From Candidatus Sumerlaeota bacterium (GTDB lineage: Bacteria; Sumerlaeota; Sumerlaeia; MWCT01; JAGHBZ01): 5,100 bases of DNA. Both the position numbers and the translations under genes were made by a program. The notes below the pieces were generated by a model that saw only the letters and a program-made list of their open reading frames with translations, did no database searches and was not told where the DNA came from. The stretch spans positions 1-5,100 of the forward strand of contig JAGHBZ010000037.1 in the NCBI GenBank assembly GCA_021160705.1, written 5' to 3'. This document shows positions 1 to 5,100 of this stretch, piece by piece; positions within the stretch are counted from its first letter, which is position 1; each line of letters begins with the position of its first letter.

Positions 1-355
1 CTCCTAATGCTGGTTTACCCTTTAATATAAAAACGAATTTCGTTTCTCTCCCATCAAATGTAAGCGAGAACTCTCTTCCTTTCCCCCCGGGCACTTTTCT
101 CATTTGAGTGAGTCCCCGTTCACCCACAATAATGTGCTCTGAGGTTCGGGTCTCTTTAATCGTGGGAGAAGGTGTAGGTTTCTGGATAGTCTCCTTTATA
201 GTTCCAGGCTTTTTGGGTTGTTCCACTTCTTGCAGTGATGTGCAGGAGAAAAGAAAAAGAGAGAACGCTATGAGCCCAACACCGCAAAACAGAACCAACA
301 TCACCCTCATTGTTGAGGATAAACAGATTGGTTGTTGCGATAGTTTAGATTTCAT
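1..355 (-). CDS. Putative lipoprotein, C-terminus beyond the window
   Basis: This reading frame stays open from an ATG at 353-355 to the left edge (118 codons visible), so the C-terminus is missing. AGGAG (363-367) lies 7 nt upstream of the ATG, which favours this start. An in-frame ATG at 308-310 (residue 16) has no Shine-Dalgarno but would give a more typical 22-residue lipoprotein signal. Residues 16-37 form a hydrophobic segment ending in L-F-S-C, with Cys38 as the predicted lipidated residue; Phe at -2 is a little off the usual lipobox. A polar linker with a PTPSPT stretch (about 60-65) follows, and then mixed charged/beta-type sequence (about 75-118). Known of the class: such proteins are cut before the Cys by signal peptidase II, which is encoded in this window. 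I do not recognise the mature domain and assign no function. The gene is divergent from the 567-residue secreted-protein gene. Confidence 0.72.
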   Translation of the reverse strand, partial: MKSKLSQQPICLSSTMRVMLVLFCGVGLIAFSLFLFSCTSLQEVEQPKKPGTIKETIQKPTPSPTIKETRTSEHIIVGERGLTQMRKVPGGKGREFSLTFDGRETKFVFILKGKPALG

Positions 356-362
356 TCTCAGT

Positions 363-367
363 CTCCT
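363..367 (-). promoter_or_regulatory. Ribosome binding site of the lipoprotein gene
   Basis: AGGAG on the minus strand ends 7 nt before the ATG at 355. It is the reason for preferring that start over the internal ATG at 310. Confidence 0.6.
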
Positions 368-424
368 ATGAAAATTTCTGTGGAGCACTGTTACTGCTTC
401 AAACTCATTTAAACATCCACATTT

Positions 425-451
425 TTAATATAGAAAATATAGCAATGTCAA
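425..451 (-). promoter_or_regulatory. Candidate sigma70-type promoter of the lipoprotein gene
   Basis: On the minus strand a perfect TTGACA (-35, 446-451) is followed after 15 nt by TATTAA (-10, 425-430; 4 of 6 matches to consensus). The surrounding 421-440 stretch is almost pure A/T. Transcription would start near 418, giving a leader of about 60 nt before the ATG at 355. The spacer is shorter than the ideal 17 nt and the -10 box could be shifted by a few bases, so the call is tentative. Confidence 0.4.
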
Positions 452-522
452 GTGCTTACACCAGTGTCTTAACCTCACCGACCACCAACGGATGACCGGC
501 GTTTTTATGCCATCTGAAATGC

Positions 523-551
523 TTGACCTATCGTAGAGCAGACATTATCCT
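523..551 (+). promoter_or_regulatory. Candidate sigma70-type promoter of the secreted-protein gene
   Basis: TTGACC (523-528) and TATCCT (546-551) are separated by exactly 17 nt, matching consensus at 5 and 4 of 6 positions. A second -10-like hexamer, TATCAT (551-556), overlaps but would need a 22-nt spacer. Transcription would start near 558 and the leader would carry the small palindromes at 571-609. The rest of the divergent intergenic region (about 356-608) shows no coding frame or RNA gene that I can recognise. Confidence 0.38.
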
Positions 552-570
552 ATCATACGTTGTCTTTTAG

Positions 571-609
571 CGAGTCACTCGGAGGTTAATGGAGCTCGAG
601 TAGCGAGCT
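571..609 (+). repeat. Paired small palindromes in the leader of the secreted-protein gene
   Basis: Two inverted repeats lie in tandem. CGAGT-C-ACTCG spans 571-581. AGCTCG-AGTAG-CGAGCT spans 593-609, with a 6-bp stem and 5-nt loop. The heptamer TAGCGAG occurs at 568-574 and again at 601-607. Between the palindromes is GGAGG (581-585), followed closely by a five-codon ATG-to-TAG frame (589-603). The second palindrome ends at the possible TTG start (609). The arrangement could be an operator or an RNA hairpin affecting initiation; no specific regulator can be named. Confidence 0.35.
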
Positions 610-2312
610 TGAATTGGTACATAACTTCAGCAAAAATGAATACAAGACGGAAAATAAGAAAACTAAAACTGAGAGTTTTACTGCTTATCCTGATGTGTTT
701 TTCGCTCAACGCAATAGCATTTTCTTGGGGTGACATTGTCGAAAACATCTTCAGAAAAGCCAGTACTACTACCCCTACAGTCACCGTTAGCATTATAGAT
801 TTTCCCTCCAGCCTTGTGCCTGGCGAAGTCTTTGACGTTACCGTGAATTATTCAACAAATTTTTATCAGACCGGGCATAGGGGTCGGCTCTACCTTGAGA
901 TTATTGATGTCTCTACCAGCAACGTGATTCAGCGCTTGTATAAAGACAATAACGGAACGGGCTATAATTCAGCTTCAGGGAGTGTCACGTTTACCACTTC
1001 AATCCCGGACGAGTATGCTGGTGTATATTTTAGAGCCTATATGTCACCAATGGAGATGAATCCCTGGATTGTAGAGCACTACCTCAGTTATCCTCGCGAC
1101 GGTTCATATCCTTACCTCTGGAGCGGTAATGGAGTGACCCACGATATTTACTACAGAGGCTCGTTAATCCTTTCCGACAATACGCCGGGTAATGCCTGTT
1201 ATTGTGTGGGCATCACTTACGAGACATTTATGGATGCCTATGAGGTATACAATAGCACTTATGGGTTTGATTCTATTGCGGGAATGAGTGTAGATGATAT
1301 GAGAGCATTTCGGCGTGTGTGGTATATTGTTGGTGGTAGCGTCGGCGACAAAGGGGCTGTGGAGGCAATCGTGAACTATAACGTCGGCTTTGAAATAACC
1401 GACTGGGACCAGGCTCTGGACGGAGATTTTGTCCAGTTCTGGCGTCATAGCGGTAGTGGACACAGTGTAATATTCCGCGAGTGGGTCAGAGATACTGACG
1501 ATACCATCATTGGCATCAACTACTGGTCAACGCAATCTTCAACCAATGGAATAGGGTTTCACACTGAATATTTCGGTGAGACAAGCGGAGTGAATCCCTC
1601 GCAGATATATATCGGGCGGGTGGTGAAACCTCCGGATGCAGACGACTGGCAGAATCGCTACTGCGATGACGATACCTCCAGCACACCGACGCCAGTGGTT
1701 TTGCCGTCGCCAACTCCCACGTCTACGCCGTCGCCTACTCCTACTCCCTCACCGACCCCGACTCCGAGTCCTACTCCCTCACCCACGCCATCACCAACGC
1801 CCACTGTTACCCCCACACCCCAGCCGCACCTGATTGCACATTATACCTTTGACACCGATGAAGAGGGATGGCAATTTAAAGGCAACCTCAAACCGTTTGA
1901 TGAACCTACTTCTCTTTCTGAACCCGGACATCTGGGACTTAATCCTGCTGGCTCAACCAATTGTTTCTCATACTGGGTGAGTCCAGAAGTGACAATTGAG
2001 AACGGACATTTGTATCGTGCCCGGTGGCTGGTCAGCAGTAGCGCCACTGACCCTGACCAGACAGTCCTATTCAGGCTACGAGTTAATCAAAAAGACTCCT
2101 GGCAGGCGTGGAATCGGGTGGTTAACAGCTATAATTCCCAGGCCCCGTCTGACTCCACACCCAGATGGTATGACGTGTATTTCAATCCAGTGGTCACTGG
2201 AGTGTCGGATAATAAGATTGAATTATCTTTTGACATAATGAGTTTTAGCGATAACGACGACACCACCACCTGGCTATATCTTGAGGAAGTACTTGTGGAA
2301 GAAATCTATTAA
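609..2312 (+). CDS. Secreted modular protein with probable NlpC/P60- or CHAP-like Cys-hydrolase domain and C-terminal beta-sandwich
   Basis: The 567-residue frame begins at a TTG (609). ATG at 636 (residue 10) gives a cleaner signal peptide, but neither start has a well-spaced Shine-Dalgarno. Residues 11-37 have basic RRKIRKLKLR, a hydrophobic core and A-I-A for signal peptidase I cleavage. Residues about 57-185 are beta-rich and Ig-like. Residues about 190-350 resemble the papain-like NlpC/P60/CHAP fold: CYCVG (Cys197, Cys199) opens a helix, then D-G-D-F-V-Q-F-W (271-278), G-H-S-V-I-F (His285) and INYW (Asn304), in the order expected for a Cys-His-polar triad. Residues 357-406 are a Pro/Thr/Ser linker with 21 prolines. 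Residues about 407-567 begin FDTDEEGW and look like a carbohydrate-binding-type jelly roll. Inferred role: a cell-surface or exported hydrolase acting on peptidoglycan or another polymer. The substrate is unknown and the catalytic assignment is by motif only. Confidence 0.85.
   Translation: MNWYITSAKMNTRRKIRKLKLRVLLLILMCFSLNAIAFSWGDIVENIFRKASTTTPTVTVSIIDFPSSLVPGEVFDVTVNYSTNFYQTGHRGRLYLEIIDVSTSNVIQRLYKDNNGTGYNSASGSVTFTTSIPDEYAGVYFRAYMSPMEMNPWIVEHYLSYPRDGSYPYLWSGNGVTHDIYYRGSLILSDNTPGNACYCVGITYETFMDAYEVYNSTYGFDSIAGMSVDDMRAFRRVWYIVGGSVGDKGAVEAIVNYNVGFEITDWDQALDGDFVQFWRHSGSGHSVIFREWVRDTDDTIIGINYWSTQSSTNGIGFHTEYFGETSGVNPSQIYIGRVVKPPDADDWQNRYCDDDTSSTPTPVVLPSPTPTSTPSPTPTPSPTPTPSPTPSPTPSPTPTVTPTPQPHLIAHYTFDTDEEGWQFKGNLKPFDEPTSLSEPGHLGLNPAGSTNCFSYWVSPEVTIENGHLYRARWLVSSSATDPDQTVLFRLRVNQKDSWQAWNRVVNSYNSQAPSDSTPRWYDVYFNPVVTGVSDNKIELSFDIMSFSDNDDTTTWLYLEEVLVEEIY
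1677..1826 (+). repeat. Low-complexity Pro/Thr/Ser linker coding repeat
   Basis: A 50-codon in-frame tract (residues 357-406 of the secreted protein) is built from degenerate TP, SP and SPTP units; 21 of the 50 residues are proline. Codons vary (CCG, CCA, CCC, CCT; ACT, ACG, ACC), so the repeat is conserved as protein rather than as identical DNA. It separates the Cys-hydrolase-like domain from the C-terminal beta-sandwich and is typical of flexible extracellular linkers. Such tracts often vary in length between strains. Confidence 0.9.
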
Positions 2313-2431
2313 CTCCTTAGAGATTTTATTCAATAATGAGCAAAGGGCTACCCCGATGAATGGAGAGAAGTTTATTTGGGAAACAGAATCATAAAAAGCT
2401 GGTAGTTTAAGGGTAGCGCAAATTATTAGGG

Positions 2432-2479
2432 AACACGATGTTGGCTAAGGCATAACATTTCGTAACATCGTGTTTTTTT
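2432..2479 (+). terminator. Rho-independent-type terminator with a long loop
   Basis: AACACGATGTT (2432-2442) pairs perfectly with AACATCGTGTT (2464-2474), an 11-bp stem that runs into a seven-T tract (2473-2479). The 21-nt loop is unusually long. It contains AACA-TT-TCGT (2454-2463), a near copy of the right arm that could pair with the left arm instead. The site is about 120 bp past the stop of the secreted-protein gene and before the convergent tRNA. Between 2313 and 2431 I see no gene, only a 7-bp inverted repeat (GCTACCC at 2347-2353 with GGGTAGC at 2411-2417). Confidence 0.65.
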
Positions 2480-2543
2480 GAGAACTCCTCGGAGGTCAAA
2501 CTCTGAAACGGTTAAATAAACGAATTGTTCACGGGCTCTCAGG

Positions 2544-2621
2544 TGGTGGAGCAGAGGGGATTCGAACCCCCGACCTCCGCCTTGCAAGGGCGGCGTTCTC
2601 CCAAGACTGAACTACTGCCCC
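2544..2621 (-). tRNA. tRNA-Ala, anticodon UGC
   Basis: A complete 78-nt cloverleaf, CCA included, folds on the minus strand. The acceptor stem is GGGGCAG/CTGCTCC with the G3-U70 wobble that is the identity element for alanyl-tRNA synthetase. The D stem is GTTC/GAAC. The anticodon stem is CCGCC/GGCGG around loop CTTGCAA, with anticodon TGC at 2584-2586. The variable region is 5 nt. The T stem is GGGGG/CCCCT with loop TTCGAAT. Discriminator A and 3' CCA are encoded (2544-2547). It decodes GCN alanine codons. It lies 87 nt downstream of lspA on the same strand and converges with the secreted-protein gene. I see no strong terminator for it between 2480 and 2543. Confidence 0.97.
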
Positions 2622-2644
2622 ACATAAAGTGAAAATACAATAAT

Positions 2645-2674
2645 ATTATACATAGCATAATTACTCAAAAGCAA
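2645..2674 (-). promoter_or_regulatory. Candidate promoter for tRNA-Ala
   Basis: On the minus strand a perfect TATAAT (-10, 2645-2650) is preceded, after an 18-nt spacer, by TTGCTT (2669-2674; matches only the TTG of the -35 consensus). Transcription would start near 2638, leaving about 16 nt before the mature tRNA 5' end at 2621. It sits in the A/T-rich gap after lspA, where no convincing terminator is visible, so read-through from the operon is also possible. Confidence 0.45.
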
Positions 2675-2708
2675 GTGAAAAGATTTTCTCAGTGAGGCAA
2701 AAATACGT

Positions 2709-3203
2709 TTAGCGATTTTCTTTTTCACAGGGACTGATACCGATGATTTTGTGGTGAATTTGTGGAAACACCGTCCAGACCACGATAAGCCCCACGCCAA
2801 TACAGATGAAGGTATCAGCGAAGTTAAACGTCGGCCAGTGGAGTCGATACCGCCAGTGGAAATCAAGAAAATCAATCACAAACCCTCGTGTGAATCGGTC
2901 TATTAGATTTCCGATAGCGCCACCAAAAATCAGACCTAACGTGATACGCATAACCCAATCTTTGTGGGGAAGAGTAAATTGCCAGGCAAATATCACCACA
3001 ATCGCCACCAACGAGAAGATAATAAGTATGGCGGTACTGTCGCTGAGAATAGAGAATGCGCCACCTGTGTTTGTTGCGTAGTAAAGGCGAAAGAATCCGG
3101 GTATAATTTCAACGCCCTCAATGGGTCTGAGATATTGAAGGGCAATAAGTTTTGAGAGCTGGTCAATTACCAGCACAAGAATCGCCGTTGCATAAAAACG
3201 CAA
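2709..3203 (-). CDS. lspA: Lipoprotein signal peptidase (signal peptidase II)
   Basis: The product is an inner-membrane aspartic peptidase that removes the signal peptide of diacylglyceryl-modified prolipoproteins in front of the lipobox Cys. Its 164 residues match the usual family length. Conserved blocks are seen in order: D14-Q-L-S-K in the first membrane helix, N45-T-G-G-A-F, G94-G-A-I-G-N-L-I-D-R, V-I-D111-F and F-N-F-A-D130. Asp111 and Asp130 correspond to the catalytic aspartate pair. Hydrophobic segments lie near 4-24, 57-75, 85-101 and 130-147, giving the four-helix topology. The start is TTG at 3203, because later in-frame starts would lose the D14 motif. GGAGGG (3212-3217) sits 8 nt upstream, inside the last codons of the DksA-like gene, whose stop is only 2 nt away. 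Coupling to that gene and ileS is therefore likely. Confidence 0.96.
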   Translation of the reverse strand: MRFYATAILVLVIDQLSKLIALQYLRPIEGVEIIPGFFRLYYATNTGGAFSILSDSTAILIIFSLVAIVVIFAWQFTLPHKDWVMRITLGLIFGGAIGNLIDRFTRGFVIDFLDFHWRYRLHWPTFNFADTFICIGVGLIVVWTVFPQIHHKIIGISPCEKENR

Positions 3204-3205
3204 AA

Positions 3206-3937
3206 TCAGAACCCTCCGCCTGTTTCAATTTTTTTCTTGCATTCCAGACAGAACTTCGCAGAAGGCAAAACGAGCAGACGTTCAATATCAATCATACCAC
3301 CACAGGATTCGCAGATACCATATTCGCCACGTTCTATTTTTTCAAGTGCCTCTTCAATTTGAGCGAGTTGTTCTTCCTTGAGGCTACGCAATCCAATTGC
3401 TGCGTCAATCGCCTGGTTATCAGAGGCAAATTCAGCGATATGCATAGAATGATGAGGTATCTCATCTGCGGTGCGGAACGTTCCATCAGTAGCAGAGAGC
3501 CGTTCAAGTCGGCGGAGTTGCTCCTGGATTCTTTCTTTTTCCTGCAGGAGTGCGTTCTTTAGTTTTTCTAAATCAGCCTTTTTAAATTTAGCGGTTTTTT
3601 TTCGCCTGACTTTTTTTTCAGTCTCTTTGAATTTTAATACTTTTCTCTTCAGAGTTTTCCTCTTTTTAGTTTTCTTTGCTTCGGTTTTTTTCTTTTCAGC
3701 CTTCTTCTCTAACAGGCGTGAAATCTGCTGCTGGCGTTTTGCTTTTCTGGTCTGTGCCTTTTTCTGCGAAGGTCGTGCTACTGCTGTGCGTTTTGGCTTC
3801 CTTGCTGTGCGAGCCGCTTTCTTAGTTTTTACTGCGCGTCTTGCACTTTTTGCCCTGGGTTTTGGAGATTTCGCTGAGCGTTTTGATTTTGTTGGTTCTG
3901 GTCTTTTTTTTGTTTTTGTGGTTTTCTTTTTTCCCAT
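3206..3937 (-). CDS. DksA/TraR-family C4 zinc-finger protein with histone-like Lys/Arg-rich N-terminal tail
   Basis: The 243 residues fall into two parts. Residues 1-120 are extremely basic (57 Lys/Arg), rich in K, R, A, T, S and P with short KK, SPK and KPK patches like eukaryotic H1 tails or bacterial histone-like proteins. Residues about 121-243 are the DksA/TraR domain: a predicted helical hairpin (about 121-150 and 177-203), an acidic tip region with A168-E-F-A-S-D and D178, and a zinc finger C209-x2-C212-x17-C230-x2-C233 preceded by GEYGIC. Known of the family: DksA-type proteins bind RNA polymerase through the secondary channel and modulate initiation. The tail is inferred to bind DNA, RNA or ribosomes. 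The ATG at 3937 overlaps the ileS stop by one base (TAATG), and AGGAGG (3946-3951) is 8 nt upstream inside ileS. I leave the symbol blank because the protein could equally be a TraR-like regulator of other function. Confidence 0.9.
   Translation of the reverse strand: MGKKKTTKTKKRPEPTKSKRSAKSPKPRAKSARRAVKTKKAARTARKPKRTAVARPSQKKAQTRKAKRQQQISRLLEKKAEKKKTEAKKTKKRKTLKRKVLKFKETEKKVRRKKTAKFKKADLEKLKNALLQEKERIQEQLRRLERLSATDGTFRTADEIPHHSMHIAEFASDNQAIDAAIGLRSLKEEQLAQIEEALEKIERGEYGICESCGGMIDIERLLVLPSAKFCLECKKKIETGGGF
3212..3217 (-). promoter_or_regulatory. lspA ribosome binding site inside the upstream gene
   Basis: GGAGGG lies 8 nt before the TTG start of lspA and is contained in the codons for the final Gly-Gly-Gly-Phe of the DksA-like protein. 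It decides the TTG start and implies translational coupling. Confidence 0.75.
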
Positions 3938-5100
3938 TATTGAGCCCTCCTCAATACATTACTGCATCTTTCACACAATGTTGGAAACTCAGCATCGCTG
4001 CCAACTTTTATGTCAAATCGCCAGCACCGTTCACATTTTTTACCGGGTGCAGGAGATATTTCTACAAATATGGGAAGAGCTTTTTCTTCCCCACTTTCTT
4101 CTCTTTTCGGTATTTTCTCCGCGGACGTGAGTGTTATTTTAACTGCCGACACAATAAAAAAGTCCGCTAATATAAGCTTATAGCTCTCGAGCAATTCAAA
4201 CCACTTTCTGTTTGAAGTAAGAATGTTCACGCCAGCATCCAGCGAGTGCCCAATAACCCGCTGACGCCGTGCCTGCTCCAGCGCAGTTAATACCAGTTCA
4301 CGAACCTCAAGGAGTTTCTCCCAGCGTTTATTGAGTTCTTCATCAAACCATTCCGGCGGTGGAGTGGGAAAGTCTGTAAGATGAACACTCTCGCTATCAC
4401 GGGATAAATATTGCCAGCTCTCATCAGACGTGAACACCAGTATTGGTGCAAGTAGTCGAATAAGTGCTGAAGCAATTGCAAAGAGTGCCGTTTGAGCTGA
4501 ACGGCGTTCTGGTTGGTCTGCACCTGAACAGTACAGCCTGTCCTTCAAGACATCCAGATATATTGAGCTCATCTCTACAATACAAAACTTGTGTACTAAA
4601 TGAAATATTTTATGAAACTCAAACTTCTCATAGGCACGTTCCACTTCCTTTATCAATACAAACAATTGGTGCAATGCCCAGCGGTCTAACTCCATAAGCT
4701 CACCATAATCTACTGTGTGTTGTTCAGGGTCAAAGTCTGTGAGGTTGCCCAGCAAAAATCTCAGGGTGTTTCTAATTCGGCGATATGCCTCTGCAATACG
4801 CTCAAGTATCTCAAACGAGACCTTCACGTCATTGCGATAATCTTCTGAGACTACCCAGAGCCTAAGCACATCTGCACCAAATTTACCGATTATCTCCTCC
4901 GGCGAAATAACATTACCTTTGGATTTGCTCATAGCCTCGCCCTGCTCATCAAGAATGAACCCATGAGTGAGCACTGTCTTATATGGTGCCCTATCCCGTG
5001 CGCCCATACTTACGAGGAGTGATGATTGGAACCATCCACGATGCTGGTCACTGCCCTCAAGATACATATCCGCGGGTGAATCCATATCAGGATGTTGCTC
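3937..5100 (-). CDS. ileS: Isoleucyl-tRNA synthetase, C-terminal part (N-terminus beyond the window)
   Basis: The enzyme charges tRNA-Ile with isoleucine in the cytoplasm. The frame runs to the right edge, and 387 C-terminal residues are visible. The ATG at 5085 is internal, since conserved sequence continues above it. Numbered from the window edge, the end of the class I catalytic domain shows L-E-G-S-D-Q-H-R-G-W-F-Q (14-25), T-H-G-F (45-48) and the signature loop as A-M-S-K-S (56-60, bases 4921-4935), where most homologues have KMSKS. The helical anticodon-binding domain follows (about 90-290; includes D-R-W-A-L and F-T-S-D-E-S-W). The end carries a zinc finger C356-x2-C359...C376-x2-C379 (bases 3964-4035), typical of the bacterial-type enzyme. 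The HIGH motif and editing domain lie outside. It is the first visible gene of the operon with the DksA-like gene and lspA. Confidence 0.97.
   Translation of the reverse strand, partial: EQHPDMDSPADMYLEGSDQHRGWFQSSLLVSMGARDRAPYKTVLTHGFILDEQGEAMSKSKGNVISPEEIIGKFGADVLRLWVVSEDYRNDVKVSFEILERIAEAYRRIRNTLRFLLGNLTDFDPEQHTVDYGELMELDRWALHQLFVLIKEVERAYEKFEFHKIFHLVHKFCIVEMSSIYLDVLKDRLYCSGADQPERRSAQTALFAIASALIRLLAPILVFTSDESWQYLSRDSESVHLTDFPTPPPEWFDEELNKRWEKLLEVRELVLTALEQARRQRVIGHSLDAGVNILTSNRKWFELLESYKLILADFFIVSAVKITLTSAEKIPKREESGEEKALPIFVEISPAPGKKCERCWRFDIKVGSDAEFPTLCERCSNVLRRAQ
3946..3951 (-). promoter_or_regulatory. Ribosome binding site of the DksA-like gene, inside ileS
   Basis: A perfect AGGAGG formed by the ileS Arg-Arg codons lies 8 nt before the ATG at 3937. 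That ATG shares its A with the ileS TAA stop, so translation of the two genes is probably coupled. Confidence 0.8.

Noticed and set aside
108..371. Plus-strand 87-codon frame at the left edge
   Set aside because: The opposite strand carries an open frame with a Shine-Dalgarno, signal peptide and lipobox Cys. The plus-strand frame has none of these features.
589..603. Five-codon ATG-to-TAG frame after GGAGG as a real gene
   Set aside because: It is too short to annotate and its Shine-Dalgarno spacing is only 3 nt. It is kept only as part of the leader observation.
1696..1820. Repetitive DNA as a possible CRISPR or minisatellite array
   Set aside because: The units are degenerate and in-frame and encode TP/SP repeats without spacers, so this is a protein linker.
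1636..1833. Arg/Pro-rich plus-strand frame
   Set aside because: It is an out-of-frame reading of the Pro/Thr linker in the secreted-protein gene, with no ribosome binding site or independent support.
2360..2410. Short plus-strand frame of 16 codons after the secreted-protein gene
   Set aside because: It has no ribosome binding site, no recognisable sequence, and a length expected by chance.
3471..4130. Long Phe-rich plus-strand open frame (219 codons), which looks like a membrane protein
   Set aside because: It is antisense to the Lys-rich tail of the DksA-like gene and the end of ileS. AAA/AAG codons read backwards give TTT/CTT, so the Phe/Leu richness is an artefact.
4464..4697. Plus-strand and other-frame open readings across ileS (including 4287-4523 minus)
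   Set aside because: They lie inside the well-supported IleRS anticodon-binding domain in other frames.
3937..5085. IleRS as a complete 382-residue gene starting at ATG 5085
   Set aside because: Family sequence continues in frame to the window edge (E-Q-H-P-D before that Met), and the full enzyme is about 900 or more residues.

Overview
This 5.1-kb window looks like chromosomal DNA of an uncultured, probably Gram-negative bacterium with moderate GC. The evidence is a bacterial-type isoleucyl-tRNA synthetase with a C-terminal zinc finger, a signal peptidase II, Shine-Dalgarno-led genes, a lipoprotein signal peptide and a CCA-encoding tRNA-Ala. The sequence does not fix the phylum. A DksA/TraR protein lying between ileS and lspA, together with Pro/Thr-linked secreted modular proteins, suggests one of the environmental candidate phyla or a deltaproteobacterium-like lineage, but this is inference.

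Left part (1-2480): two divergently transcribed genes for exported proteins share a roughly 250-bp intergenic region. The leftward gene (355 to beyond base 1) is cut by the window edge and encodes a putative lipoprotein of unknown function. The rightward gene (609 or 636 to 2312) encodes a 567-residue (or 558-residue) secreted modular protein. It has a signal peptide, a beta-rich N-terminal region, a probable papain-fold (NlpC/P60- or CHAP-like) cysteine-hydrolase domain, a Pro/Thr/Ser repeat linker and a C-terminal beta-sandwich that may bind carbohydrate. A hairpin-plus-T-run terminator lies about 120 bp after it.

Right part (2544-5100): everything is on the minus strand. Reading leftward from the right edge come the C-terminal ~387 residues of IleRS (ileS), a DksA/TraR zinc-finger protein with a long Lys/Arg-rich histone-like N-terminal tail, signal peptidase II (lspA), and then tRNA-Ala(UGC). 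The three protein genes are packed to within 2 nt or overlap by 1 nt. Each downstream Shine-Dalgarno is written inside the last codons of the gene before it, so they form a translationally coupled operon. The tRNA has a candidate promoter of its own.

The functional link between the two halves is protein export: LspA is the peptidase that would mature the lipoprotein at the left edge. The most unusual items are the multidomain secreted Cys-hydrolase-like protein and the histone-tail/DksA fusion. I saw no CRISPR array, insertion sequence, phage gene or recognisable defence system.
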